Shown here: positions 16,753 through 25,868 of the stretch, one piece after another
Layout: the number at the start of each line of letters is the position of its first letter
Position numbering within the stretch: the stretch's first letter is position 1
Origin: an uncultured Lachnospiraceae bacterium
Lineage (GTDB): Bacteria > Bacillota > Clostridia > Lachnospirales > Lachnospiraceae
Assembly: GCA_902781455.1 (NCBI GenBank)
Contig: CACZJF010000013.1
Location: 1 to 60,844 of the forward strand
Direction: 5' to 3'
DNA length: 60,844 nucleotides
Translations under genes and position numbers: made by a program
The notes under the pieces: generated by a model
Seen by the model: only the letters and a program-made list of their open reading frames with translations
Told to the model about the DNA's origin: nothing
Databases searched by the model: none

Positions 16753-19095
16753 TTACGAAAGCTCCACCATGACATAATTCTCATTGGATTCCTTGTAGGC
16801 ACCGTCCCCGTCTGGCCTGATGTAGAATACCTTAACCCTGTCTCCCTTTCCGAAGGCGGAAAGTGCCTCCTTGAGCTGCTCAACGGTCGCGACGCTCTCG
16901 TCATTGATCTTTGTGATCAGGTCACCGGACACAAGGCCGGCTGCCTGCGCGCCGGAGCCGGTCATCACTTCAGCTACGACCACTCCATCCGGAATGCGGT
17001 AGATGATCTGATTCTCCTTTGAGAATTCGCCGACCTGTATGCCAAGCTGTCCCGGTTCCTTCCCGGCCGCATCCTGCTCCGCTTCCGTCGCAGCTTCGAT
17101 CGTCTCTTCCTTCTGATCCTTCGGCTGCGCTTCGCTCTGACTGGTTTCTTCCTGTCTCTCCTGTGTCAGCGCCTCGGTCTGATTCTCGTCGTCCGATTCT
17201 GGTGTTTCGCTTTCTTCCTGCGCCAGCGCCAGAGTCAGAGGTTCTTTCTCCTTCTTCTCTTCTGTCTCCTTTTCACTGTTGGTCTCTTCCTCAGCCGCGG
17301 CAGGCGCTTCCTTCTCTTCTCCCAGGATCCGGCTGACAGCCGCTTTCGCATCATTGGAAGGGAACGCGAATCCAATCCCCTCAGCAGACTCTTCCGTGCT
17401 CTTCCCGGCGTTGATTCCGATCACCTCGCCTGCGTCGTTCAGCAGGGCGCCTCCGTAGTTTCCGTAATTGATGGAAGCATCTGTCTGAATCATTTCATGA
17501 ACCGCCGTTCCGTATTTCACCGGTCTGTGCACTGCTGATATGATCCCCCGCGTGACGGAAAGGCCTCTTCCCATCGCGTTGCCGATGGCAAAGACATTGT
17601 CCCCCGGCCTGAGCTGGTCAGAATCGCCCAGTGTCGCAGTCTGAACCAGAGAAAGAACCGTTTCATTCACCTGGTCAGCCGGCACCCGGATAACCGCCAG
17701 CAGGCTGTCTTCATCGATCCCCATCATCTCGGCCTGTGCGATGGTATCTTCCGTATCCAGCTGGCCGGAGGCTTCCATCTTAACGCTGAATCCGACCGTT
17801 ACCTCCTGCGCGCCGGCCACAATGACGCCATCTGTCACAATATACAGGTAATCCTCGTCCCGGCCGATGATGATCCCGCTTCCGGCTTCCGTCTGCAGAA
17901 TCTCCTGTTCTCCGCTGAAGAAATCCCAGACCTTCTGAACACCTGCGGCGGTGACGGATACGACCTCCGGCATTGCCTCCTCTACCAGATCCGATACATC
18001 CAAAGACGCGCTGACCGTGATCCCGTCAGTGGAGAACTTCGGGCCTTCTGGCACTGTCCCGGCTGCAGCTTCCTCCTCTGTTTCCGTTTCCGTTTCGATT
18101 TCGGTTTCTGTCCCGGTTTCAGCCCTAAGTGGTTTCAGCACAGGTTCCGCGACGGAAGATACAGCTTCACTTTCGCGCTCTGTCTGTGCGGCCTCTGTGC
18201 CCTCCGGTTCCGTCTGTGCCGCGGCTGTCTTTTCCGACTCTGTCTCCTGTGCGGCAATGGCAAGCGTCAGCTCTGTCTCAACAGGTTCTTTCTGCTGCAC
18301 GTCATTGTCGGACGGAAGGGCACCCGGCTTCACGGAATAGATAAACGCGCCGATCGCCAGTACGCTCACCGCGAATGTCAGGAACATGGCAGGAAGTTTC
18401 TTCTTCGGCTTATCCAGTCTCTCTCCGGTCTGGGTGTCAAACTTCGGTTCGTCGTCATCGAAGTCGTGCGCTGTCCCGAACCCCGGGCCGTCAGGGCCTG
18501 CCGGGCCGCCCGGGCCGCCCATGCTCTCCGGCATCGGGGCGGAAGCCTCCGTGAAACTGTCCTCTCCCGGCGTCTGGCCGGATTCAGGCGTGGGAATCTC
18601 TTCCCCCGGTTCCTGTCCAAAATCAGGCGCAGGAATCTCCTCCCCAGGCTCCTGACCAAAATCAGACGCAGGGATCTCCTCCCCAGGCGCCTGGCCAAAA
18701 TCAGGCGCAGGGATCTCCTCCCCAGGCTCCTGACTAAAATCAGGCGCAGGGATCTCCTCCCCAGGCGCCTGACTAAAATCAGGCGCGGGAATCTCCTCTC
18801 CCGGCTCCTGACCAGATTCAGGCGCAGGAATCTCCTCTCCCGGCTCCTGACTGAAATCAGGCGCAGAAAGATCTTCTGCAGGCATCGCCCCGTCCGGGTT
18901 TCCGGAACCGGAAGGCTCCGGTGCGTCCGGCGAAAATGTGCTTTCCGGATGCATCTCATCCTGCACCGGATCCGGGATCAGGTCTGACTCACTGTCAGCA
19001 TTTCTCGGCACACCGTACCCGGCATCCTCCGCGCCGGCAAATTCATCCGGATCAGCATTCAATATATTCTTTTCAAACGGATTCCACTTTGCCAT
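16753..19095 (-). CDS. HtrA/DegP-like PDZ protein lacking the catalytic triad
   Basis: Membrane-anchored HtrA-family protein that appears to be a pseudoprotease. The cytoplasmic N-terminus contains 13-residue repeats (78-179). One membrane helix is at about 234-254, then a Glu/Thr-rich linker. A trypsin-like domain (about 365-595), a second low-complexity linker and a PDZ domain (about 683-775) follow. Aligned by eye with active HtrA, IVTNNHV reads IVTDGVI so His is V424; the aspartate position in DLAV is L465; and GNSGG reads GNYGG so Ser is Y547. The surrounding fold motifs (GSGIIIG, DSDQLRPGDNVFAIGNAMG, IQTDASIN, GEVIGINAG) are well kept, so this is not decay. A binding, chaperone or sensor role is inferred. 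Confidence 0.85.
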   Translation of the reverse strand: MAKWNPFEKNILNADPDEFAGAEDAGYGVPRNADSESDLIPDPVQDEMHPESTFSPDAPEPSGSGNPDGAMPAEDLSAPDFSQEPGEEIPAPESGQEPGEEIPAPDFSQAPGEEIPAPDFSQEPGEEIPAPDFGQAPGEEIPASDFGQEPGEEIPAPDFGQEPGEEIPTPESGQTPGEDSFTEASAPMPESMGGPGGPAGPDGPGFGTAHDFDDDEPKFDTQTGERLDKPKKKLPAMFLTFAVSVLAIGAFIYSVKPGALPSDNDVQQKEPVETELTLAIAAQETESEKTAAAQTEPEGTEAAQTERESEAVSSVAEPVLKPLRAETGTETEIETETETEEEAAAGTVPEGPKFSTDGITVSASLDVSDLVEEAMPEVVSVTAAGVQKVWDFFSGEQEILQTEAGSGIIIGRDEDYLYIVTDGVIVAGAQEVTVGFSVKMEASGQLDTEDTIAQAEMMGIDEDSLLAVIRVPADQVNETVLSLVQTATLGDSDQLRPGDNVFAIGNAMGRGLSVTRGIISAVHRPVKYGTAVHEMIQTDASINYGNYGGALLNDAGEVIGINAGKSTEESAEGIGFAFPSNDAKAAVSRILGEEKEAPAAAEEETNSEKETEEKKEKEPLTLALAQEESETPESDDENQTEALTQERQEETSQSEAQPKDQKEETIEAATEAEQDAAGKEPGQLGIQVGEFSKENQIIYRIPDGVVVAEVMTGSGAQAAGLVSGDLITKINDESVATVEQLKEALSAFGKGDRVKVFYIRPDGDGAYKESNENYVMVELS
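18559..18864 (-). repeat. 39-base in-frame tandem repeat in the HtrA-like gene
   Basis: Seven full units and one partial unit of 13 codons encode variants of APDFSQEPGEEIP. Units differ mainly at D/E, S/G and E/A positions. The repeat encodes a Pro/Glu-rich cytoplasmic arm. Copy number is likely to vary between strains. Confidence 0.9.
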
Positions 19096-19136
19096 CTTCT
19101 ACCCCCGTTCCTGAAAGCACTGAACTGATCAGGCAG

Positions 19137-20075
19137 TCAACACTTCTCCCAGTAAGACTGGTTATCGGTCAGTCTTTTGATCAACCTTTTGGGAAGACGC
19201 CTGTAATTCTTTCCCAGACGGTATCCCAGGTACTTGGACGCGCTGTCGGCAGCAAGCGCGAACAGCTCTCCCGGCTTCCCCGACTTCACAAGGTACGCCG
19301 CGCACTGCTTCACCAGCCGGATTCCTTCCCCTTCAGAAGGATAGCTGGCAAACAGTTCCGGGTGCTGTGCCTGCGAGACGCCGAGGTCAAAGTTCCGCCG
19401 CATCTGCCGCGCGGGACTGTAATTATGAGAGTGCCACACTGCCGCGTCGGCGGCATAGGCAATCTTCCAGCCGCTCTCAATCAGCTTTCCTGCAAGGATC
19501 ATGTCCTCGTTGAAGATCACCGGGTGCTCGAATCCTCCGAGTTCAAAATAGACATCTCTTCTCCACATCGCGCACACGTCTGAGCAGAAAAAGGTCTTGA
19601 TGCCCATCGTTTCCAGGTCGTCCCCGGACTTTACCATCGACTGGTCAGGATAGTTGAACCGGCGGGTAAAAGCCTCCCGCGCGCTGCAGTTCTTCCCGGC
19701 CAGCTGCCTGCCGTACGCCACGGCCACCTTCGGATCGTCAAAGCAGCGTACAAGATGCTCGATCAGCCTGCTGCCTGCAGGAATCGCATCCTGCGTCATG
19801 CACAGAACCAGCTGTGTGTCAGAAAACTGAAACCCGAGGTTTCTTGTCCCGCCGTGATCAAAATCCTTTTTCTCCACATGGAAAACGGACAGAACCTCGA
19901 ACCGGTCCCGGAACGTGTCCACCAGCGCGCTGAGCTGATCGTCCTCATCTCCCTCAACCGTGTTCATGATCAGCACCCGCTTCGGCCGGACCGTCTGAAG
20001 GCTGAGGCGTTTCAGGAGAGTGCCAAATTGTTCCCCCGGCTTCCATACCGGGATTAAAACGGTTACCTGATCCAT
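19137..20075 (-). CDS. Family 2 glycosyltransferase (rhamnosyltransferase-like)
   Basis: GT-A fold glycosyltransferase, probably adding a sugar to a lipid-linked surface polysaccharide on the cytoplasmic face. The N-terminus has VTVLIPVWKPGEQF, followed by DHGGTRNLG and the metal-binding region MTQDAIPA (a DxD variant). FNEDMILAGKLIESGW resembles the ED acid/base motif. The C-terminal 60 residues are basic and may touch the membrane. The overall pattern resembles RfbF-type rhamnosyltransferases, but the sugar is not certain. AAGGAG precedes the ATG. It is the last gene of the polysaccharide set, 16 bases after the LCP gene. Confidence 0.85.
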   Translation of the reverse strand: MDQVTVLIPVWKPGEQFGTLLKRLSLQTVRPKRVLIMNTVEGDEDDQLSALVDTFRDRFEVLSVFHVEKKDFDHGGTRNLGFQFSDTQLVLCMTQDAIPAGSRLIEHLVRCFDDPKVAVAYGRQLAGKNCSAREAFTRRFNYPDQSMVKSGDDLETMGIKTFFCSDVCAMWRRDVYFELGGFEHPVIFNEDMILAGKLIESGWKIAYAADAAVWHSHNYSPARQMRRNFDLGVSQAQHPELFASYPSEGEGIRLVKQCAAYLVKSGKPGELFALAADSASKYLGYRLGKNYRRLPKRLIKRLTDNQSYWEKC

Positions 20076-20091
20076 TCACGCTCCTTCATCA

Positions 20092-21585
20092 TCAGTAGAT
20101 GCCGGTTGTGTTCGCGATCTCATTCGAAATCTCCTGCACGGTCTGCGTCGGCGTGTAGCCCGACTGCTGGTACAGATACGCGTGCAGCTCGGATACGTTC
20201 TGCGAAAGATTGACCGGTATGACACAGTCGCCGGCAGATACATTTGCAGCCTGCTGCTCAAACGGGAACCCGACAGAATCTACCATCGTACTGCCGGAAA
20301 TCGCTGACGCAATGCTCAGAAGCTCGGGGCTTGAGAAGCTTGTGGCGATATATGGCAGCATGGTGTCCACGATCTGGGCCATCCGCACCGGTCCCTGGCT
20401 CTTCGCCTGCTCAAAGATCTGCGAGAGCACAGCTCTCTGTCTCTCGGTCCTGCGGTAATCCCAGCCTTCCGTATAACGGATGCGGCAGTATGCCAGTGCC
20501 TGGATACCGTTCAGGTGCTGGTAGCCGGCTGATTCCACCGGCGTGATCTGCGCGCCTGTCACCTGTGCGTTCTCTGTCTGGTAGCCGTTGATGTAAGGAA
20601 GCTCTTCTTCCGTCACTTCCACGTCCACCCCGCCAATCAGATCCACCGCTTTCACGACAGCGTTGAAATCGACCGTGATGTAATCATGCAGGTCCAGATC
20701 CAGATTCTTGTTCAGCATATTCACCGAGCGGGACGGACCGCCGAAGTAATAGCATTCCGTCGCCTTGCGGTATTCCCCGTTGGTATTGTCCAGGTAAGTA
20801 TCGCGGTAGACACTCACCATTCTGACTTCTTTGGTGCTCTCATTCATGCTGCACACGATGATGGTATCGGAATGCGCGTCCTCTGTCAGGTTTCCTTCTC
20901 TGGAGTCCACACCATAGATGACAAATTCCTTAAACCCCGAAGGGGACGTGACACCGGCGTTCGTCAGAATATCCTTCAGCGAGATATGCTTCATTCTGGA
21001 AAAGCGCCACACCAGGGCAAGCACACAGACCGCGATCAGGAGCAGAATCAGCTTGATCACAAAGCCCTTCTTCGACTTCCCGCCTGCGCCCTTGTCTTTT
21101 TTCCTCTTTTTGTCATGCTCATACGCACGCGGATCATCCTCATATGGCCGTTCCCGGCCGCCGTACGTGCGCGGATCGTCCTCGTAGAACCGTTCCCGGC
21201 TGCCGTATGCGCGCGGATCCTCTTCGTAATACCGTTCCCGGCCGTCGTATGCGTCTGCCGTCTCCCGGTCATACGGATCGCCTCCGGAAATATCGTCATA
21301 CGGGACGTTCCTGTACCGGTCGTCCCTGTACGGGTCATCTCTGTACGGATCGTCTCCATACGAATCGTTCCTGTACAGTTCATCCTCCGGATAGCGGTCA
21401 TAATATCCTTCCGGACGGCCGTAGGAAGCCTGCCTGGTATAGCTGTCCGGAACGCCGTATCCGTTCGGCACAGCATCGCCGCCGTACGTCCCCGGCTCCT
21501 GCTGATCATCGTCATCCAGCCAGGGCTCCTCCACACGGGAATACCGGCTGGAAGGGTTTCTCTTCTCTTTCCTGTAACTGTTCAT
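20092..21585 (-). CDS. LytR-CpsA-Psr family glycopolymer transferase
   Basis: LCP enzyme that would transfer undecaprenyl-linked glycopolymer to peptidoglycan outside the membrane. A long Asp/Tyr/Arg-rich cytoplasmic arm (1-172) carries DDPYR-type 5-residue repeats (78-92) and three 14-residue repeats (112-153, for example AYGSRERFYEDDPR). One membrane helix is at 174-194. The LCP domain (about 220-425) has YGVDSRE, SDTIIV, SVYRDTYLD and YCRIRYTEGWDYRRTERQR, with the conserved Asp and Arg residues. The C-terminal 70 residues are a family extension. It sits between an initiating phosphotransferase and a glycosyltransferase, so the polymer is probably the one made by this operon. Confidence 0.92.
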   Translation of the reverse strand: MNSYRKEKRNPSSRYSRVEEPWLDDDDQQEPGTYGGDAVPNGYGVPDSYTRQASYGRPEGYYDRYPEDELYRNDSYGDDPYRDDPYRDDRYRNVPYDDISGGDPYDRETADAYDGRERYYEEDPRAYGSRERFYEDDPRTYGGRERPYEDDPRAYEHDKKRKKDKGAGGKSKKGFVIKLILLLIAVCVLALVWRFSRMKHISLKDILTNAGVTSPSGFKEFVIYGVDSREGNLTEDAHSDTIIVCSMNESTKEVRMVSVYRDTYLDNTNGEYRKATECYYFGGPSRSVNMLNKNLDLDLHDYITVDFNAVVKAVDLIGGVDVEVTEEELPYINGYQTENAQVTGAQITPVESAGYQHLNGIQALAYCRIRYTEGWDYRRTERQRAVLSQIFEQAKSQGPVRMAQIVDTMLPYIATSFSSPELLSIASAISGSTMVDSVGFPFEQQAANVSAGDCVIPVNLSQNVSELHAYLYQQSGYTPTQTVQEISNEIANTTGIY

Positions 21586-21599
21586 CTCATCCTCATCGG

Positions 21600-23000
21600 T
21601 CAGTACGCGTTTCTGTTGATGAATCCCTTAAATACCGTCAGTACCAGAATCTTAATGTCAAATGCAACCGACCAGTGCTCAATATAGTATATGTCATATT
21701 CAATCCGCTTCCGGATAGAGGTGTTTCCGCGGTATCCATTCACCTGCGCCCATCCAGTCATCCCCGGCCTGACCTGGTGCTTCACCATGTAGCGTGGAAT
21801 CTCCTCCCGGAACTTCTCCACATACTGTGGGCGCTCCGGTCTTGGTCCGATCAGGCTCATATCTCCCCTCAGCACATTGAACAGCTGCGGCAGTTCATCG
21901 ATGGAAGTCTTGCGGATCACCTTGCCTACCTTCGTGACACGGGGATCATTTTTGGTCGTCCAGCCCTTCTGTTCCTCATGCTCTTCCTGCACCCGCATCG
22001 AGCGGAACTTGAACATCCGGAACGGCTTGTTGTGCAGTCCGACTCTCTCCTGGCTGAAAATCAGAGGTCCCGGGCTGCTCCTTTTGATCGCGATGGCTGT
22101 AGCCAGCATAACCGGTGAAAACAGCACGATGGCAAGGAGCGAACCGACGATGTCCATCAGACGCTTGAGAAAGGAGTTAAAGGTGTCGGACAGCGGAACA
22201 TACCGGATGTTGATCACCGGCAGCCCCAGCAGATCCTCCGTATAAGGCCGGGACGGAATGATGTCCGTGTAGTCCGGGACAAACTGTGTGTGCACGCCGC
22301 TCTTCTCACAGGCCGCGACGATCATTTTCAGCTTGCTGTACTCGTCCAGGCCAAGTGTAATGGCAATTTCGTCAAGGTCATTTTCCCCGAGAATCGTGTC
22401 AATATCGTCAGTAGTCCCAATCACCGGTATATTGTGGTGCAGGCTGCCGATGTCGAAATTGTCATCCACAATTCCGTCGATCTGATACCCCCACTGCGGA
22501 TTGGCAAAGATCCTGTCAATATAGCCATCCGCTGCACTGGAATACCCCACAAGAATCATATGCTTGAGGTTCATCCCGCGTGAGCGGATATCCCGCAGCA
22601 CGATGCGGATGAAGTTGCGCTCACACAAAGTCAGCAGAAAATTAATCAGGGTGAAAATGAAAATCAGGCCTCTGGAGAAATCGCTCTCCTTCACCAGGAA
22701 CAATACGAAAATGAACCCAAGCAGGCCAACCATATTGGCAAGAAACAGATTGCCCGCCTCCAGCATCCGCCCGGATACCCGTTTCGGTTTGTACAGGTGA
22801 AACGCGTCATACAAAAGCAGATATCCCGGAACGACGAACAGAAGCGCCATCATATAGGTCTGCATGGGCAGCTTGCCTGCCTTCGGATCCGCAAGGAATG
22901 TAAACTGGATCCACCACGCCAGCAGGTAGGACACCACAATGATCAGCGCGTCCAGCACGACATGGAATCTATTCAGATGTCTCTGATTATCCTTGATCAC
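21600..23000 (-). CDS. Polyprenyl glycosylphosphotransferase (polysaccharide initiation)
   Basis: Membrane enzyme that starts repeat-unit assembly by moving a sugar-1-phosphate to undecaprenyl phosphate. The N-terminal half has about four membrane helices and a CoA-binding-like nucleotide domain (about 130-240). The catalytic C-terminal part has KRLMDIVGSLLAIVLFSPVM, GPLIFSQERVG, FRMFKFRSM, SIDELPQLFNVLRGDMSLIG, RPGMTGWAQVNG and EYDIYYIEHWS, all classic WcaJ/CpsE blocks. The start is GTG with AAGGGTG ahead. The initiating sugar (glucose, galactose or a diamino sugar) cannot be read from sequence alone. Confidence 0.94.
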   Translation of the reverse strand: MIKDNQRHLNRFHVVLDALIIVVSYLLAWWIQFTFLADPKAGKLPMQTYMMALLFVVPGYLLLYDAFHLYKPKRVSGRMLEAGNLFLANMVGLLGFIFVLFLVKESDFSRGLIFIFTLINFLLTLCERNFIRIVLRDIRSRGMNLKHMILVGYSSAADGYIDRIFANPQWGYQIDGIVDDNFDIGSLHHNIPVIGTTDDIDTILGENDLDEIAITLGLDEYSKLKMIVAACEKSGVHTQFVPDYTDIIPSRPYTEDLLGLPVINIRYVPLSDTFNSFLKRLMDIVGSLLAIVLFSPVMLATAIAIKRSSPGPLIFSQERVGLHNKPFRMFKFRSMRVQEEHEEQKGWTTKNDPRVTKVGKVIRKTSIDELPQLFNVLRGDMSLIGPRPERPQYVEKFREEIPRYMVKHQVRPGMTGWAQVNGYRGNTSIRKRIEYDIYYIEHWSVAFDIKILVLTVFKGFINRNAY

Positions 23001-23015
23001 AATGCTTCACCCTTA

Positions 23016-23981
23016 TCAGGAATCCTGAAGCAGCCCCGTAAGCTGGATCAGAACATTCTTCCACAGCGCAGGCTGGAGTTTCATGCAATTCATAAGCTGC
23101 CCGGAGGAAGGTCCCTCCATCTCTCCGGCACGTCCGAGCCCCTCCCGGAATCCGGCCGCGTATTCCTTCCCAAGTCCTTTTCTGACAAAGTACGCCCACT
23201 TCAAAGAGAATCCGGCCGTAAGCAGCGGAGCGTTCAGGACAATCTGGAACGGCGGCATGTTCTTCCTTACCAGCCAGACACTGTTGCGGGCCGCAAGGCG
23301 GACCTTGAACGCGTTGTGCCTGCTTCCGCTCGTCGCCGAGCCGGCATGGTACACAACCGCCTGCGGGATATACCAGTTTTCATATCCGAAGCGCAGCGCG
23401 CGGTAGCCGATGTCCACGTCCTCCAGATACGCGAAATGCCGCTCGTCAAACAGCCCGGTTCTCTCCAGCATGCTCCTGCGGTAGATCGCGCAGGCCGCGC
23501 AGCAGGCAAAAATCTTCTCTTTCTTCCCATACCGGTCCCGGCCTGCTCCCTTTCCGCGTGCCGCAGCCCATCCAAGGGCGGAATAGAAGTCCCCGGCATC
23601 GTCGATCTTTGTCGGATCCGACATCTGCAGAAGCTTCGCGCAGGCAGAGAACGCGCCCGGCCTTGCGTCCATCGCCTCGTGCAGGCGGCGGACCATGTCC
23701 CGGTCACAGACAACATCGTTATTCAGAAGCAGGACATATTCTGCTTGGCTGAGCCGGATTCCGGCATTGACAGCCTTGCAGAAGCCGGTATTGCGCCGGT
23801 AGGCGCGGATCCGGACCGAAGGGTAATGCGCCCTGACCCAGGAAACGCTTCCGTCCGTGGAGCCATTGTCGATCATCAGGACCTCAAAGTCCTGATCCGT
23901 CTGCTCTGACAGGCTTTTCAGGCAGCCTTCGAGGTACTGCATACCATTGAGATTCGGGATGACAACCGTAATACTTTTCAT
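23016..23981 (-). CDS. Family 2 glycosyltransferase
   Basis: GT2 enzyme of the rhamnosyltransferase/WbbL-like group. The start ITVVIPNLNGMQYLEGCLKS, IDNGSTDGS, RNTGFCKAVNAGI and the DxD-like LLNNDVVCD are typical. FAYLEDVDIGYRALRFGY provides the acidic ED motif. The final third is amphipathic and basic (KNMPPFQIVLNAPLL), suggesting membrane contact. It lies between the initiating transferase and a two-domain glycosyltransferase. 321 residues is normal. Confidence 0.88.
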   Translation of the reverse strand: MKSITVVIPNLNGMQYLEGCLKSLSEQTDQDFEVLMIDNGSTDGSVSWVRAHYPSVRIRAYRRNTGFCKAVNAGIRLSQAEYVLLLNNDVVCDRDMVRRLHEAMDARPGAFSACAKLLQMSDPTKIDDAGDFYSALGWAAARGKGAGRDRYGKKEKIFACCAACAIYRRSMLERTGLFDERHFAYLEDVDIGYRALRFGYENWYIPQAVVYHAGSATSGSRHNAFKVRLAARNSVWLVRKNMPPFQIVLNAPLLTAGFSLKWAYFVRKGLGKEYAAGFREGLGRAGEMEGPSSGQLMNCMKLQPALWKNVLIQLTGLLQDS

Positions 23982-24025
23982 AATCCTGTTCAGTCTGTCC
24001 TGCTTCAGTCTGCCGCCGGCAGATC

Positions 24026-25867
24026 TCAGGACTGAAGGGTATAATCCCAGCGCGAGAGAGAAAAATTCGGGTTATAGTACGGATCTCCCTCTTCATAGTA
24101 CGCAGGCCACTTTTCCTTCAGCCGCCCGGCCTCCTGCCTGAAGCGCTGTGCCTTGTCCTTCGTATACTCGTCTCCCCGGCTGACGGATTCATCGTGCACT
24201 GCCTGCGCGAAGGGATCATAGACCACCAGAAGTCCTTCCGCGCGGATCTTCAGGCACAGGTCAACATCATTGAACGCGACCGCCAGGTCCTCGTCAAATC
24301 CACCAACCTTCTGAAACACGCTGCGCCTGACAATCATCAGCGCCGCCGTCACGGCACTCAGATCCTGCATCAGCGAAGCCTTGTGGAGGTAACCGGAATA
24401 TGCGCTGTTCATACCGGCAAACAGACTGCCCGCCGTCTGGCCGATTCCGACCACGATTCCCGCGGACTGTATTCTTCCGTCCGGATAAACCAGCTTCGCC
24501 CCGGCCGCGCCCACATCCGGACGCTCGCACACGGAAAGCAATTCCTCCAGCCAGCCCTCGGTCACTTCCACGTCATTGTTCAGAAATACCAGGTATTCCC
24601 CCTTCGCGAAGCGTTCCCCGAAATTATTGATCGCGGAGAAATTGAAATCCGGCCCGCCATCCGGCGCCTTCCAGCGCACCACGCGGATCCCCTCCGCCCG
24701 AAGGGTTCTGTAACAGTCAAGAATCTCCCCGGAAGAGGAATTGTTCTCGACGACGATCACTTCATAGTTCTCATACCTCGTGTGCGCGCGGACCGCGCTG
24801 ATACACTTCTTCAGCAGATCCGGCGACTCACGGTTCGGAATGATGATGGAGACCAGCGGCCTGTGCGTCAGGGTGTACCGGATCCGGTAAAACCCATGAT
24901 CCTTCGTCTGGGAAACCTCCCCGGCAAGGCCCCGTCTTTCCAGGTGCTCCATGAGCGCCTTCCGGCCTGACTCATACGCGTACTGCTTGCTGTCCGGGTT
25001 GTCCGCGGTGGATTGTTCATGTGTCCGCCAGTGATAGAGCACCTTCGGGATATGTCCGATCCGCTCCGCCGCGATCCGGTCGACAAGGCGCAGAATGAAT
25101 TCATAATCCTGCGCTCCTTCAAACGCGCCGTTCAGTCCGCCGGCTTCTTCTGCCAGGCACCTTCTCACCATCAGGAAATGGCAGACGTAGTTGTTTGACC
25201 TGAGCAGATCCAAGTTGAAATCCGGCTTGAAATGCGGCTGAAAATGCTCCTGCATGCCGCCGGCACCATCCCGTACCTTGTCCTCATCCGTATAGATCAG
25301 ATCGACGTTTTTCGATCTGATCAGCTGCCACGCCTCAAACAGCGCATCCGGCGCGATCAGGTCATCATGGTCCATAAAGCAGACAAACCTGCCCCGCGCT
25401 GCCTGGATGGCCGCGTTCGTGTTCGCCGCGATCCCCCCGTTTTCAGCGAGAGGAAGAATACGGATCCTCTCATCGCCTTCCGCCGCCTCTTCCAGCATTA
25501 GGCGCATCTTCTCCTCTTTTGGGCTGGCGTTGGCGATGCAAAGCTCATAATCGCCGAAAACCTGATTCCGAACGCACGCAAGGAGCTCCTTCAGAAATCT
25601 GTCAGGGGTCCTGTATGCCGGCACAAGAATGGAAAACAGCGGACCGTCCGGCGTTTTCTCATATTCCTCGCGGAAGATCCTTCTCTCTTCCTCCAGGGTA
25701 CTCTCACTCGTTTTATGTGCCTCATACCATGGTCCGTAGGGAACCTCATCCGGCGTCATTCTCTCACGCACACGAATCAGGAAGTCCTTCGGTCCATAAT
25801 GTTTCAGGTACCGGAAAGCCTTCCTAACATAATAGGGCTTCAGTTTCTGAAGCAGTGATCTGCTCAT
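24026..25867 (-). CDS. Glycosyltransferase with two family 2 regions
   Basis: A 613-residue protein with two GT-A type units. The first (about 75-290) has FSILVPAYRTPDRFLKELL and CFMDHDDLIAPDA. The second (about 335-560) has VSIIIPNRESPDLLKKCI, VVENNSSSG, FSAINNFGERFAKGEYLVFL, NNDVEVTEGW and AFNDVDLCLKI. Double-domain GT2 proteins of this type build polysaccharide main chains, often with rhamnose. It overlaps nothing and starts one base after the aminotransferase stop, so translation is closely linked. Donor sugars are not determined. Confidence 0.87.
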   Translation of the reverse strand: MSRSLLQKLKPYYVRKAFRYLKHYGPKDFLIRVRERMTPDEVPYGPWYEAHKTSESTLEEERRIFREEYEKTPDGPLFSILVPAYRTPDRFLKELLACVRNQVFGDYELCIANASPKEEKMRLMLEEAAEGDERIRILPLAENGGIAANTNAAIQAARGRFVCFMDHDDLIAPDALFEAWQLIRSKNVDLIYTDEDKVRDGAGGMQEHFQPHFKPDFNLDLLRSNNYVCHFLMVRRCLAEEAGGLNGAFEGAQDYEFILRLVDRIAAERIGHIPKVLYHWRTHEQSTADNPDSKQYAYESGRKALMEHLERRGLAGEVSQTKDHGFYRIRYTLTHRPLVSIIIPNRESPDLLKKCISAVRAHTRYENYEVIVVENNSSSGEILDCYRTLRAEGIRVVRWKAPDGGPDFNFSAINNFGERFAKGEYLVFLNNDVEVTEGWLEELLSVCERPDVGAAGAKLVYPDGRIQSAGIVVGIGQTAGSLFAGMNSAYSGYLHKASLMQDLSAVTAALMIVRRSVFQKVGGFDEDLAVAFNDVDLCLKIRAEGLLVVYDPFAQAVHDESVSRGDEYTKDKAQRFRQEAGRLKEKWPAYYEEGDPYYNPNFSLSRWDYTLQS

Positions 25868-25868
25868 A

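Noticed and set aside
18559-18864. CRISPR-like repeated pattern
   Set aside because: Units are 39 bases, directly contiguous without spacers and in frame with a 13-residue protein repeat.
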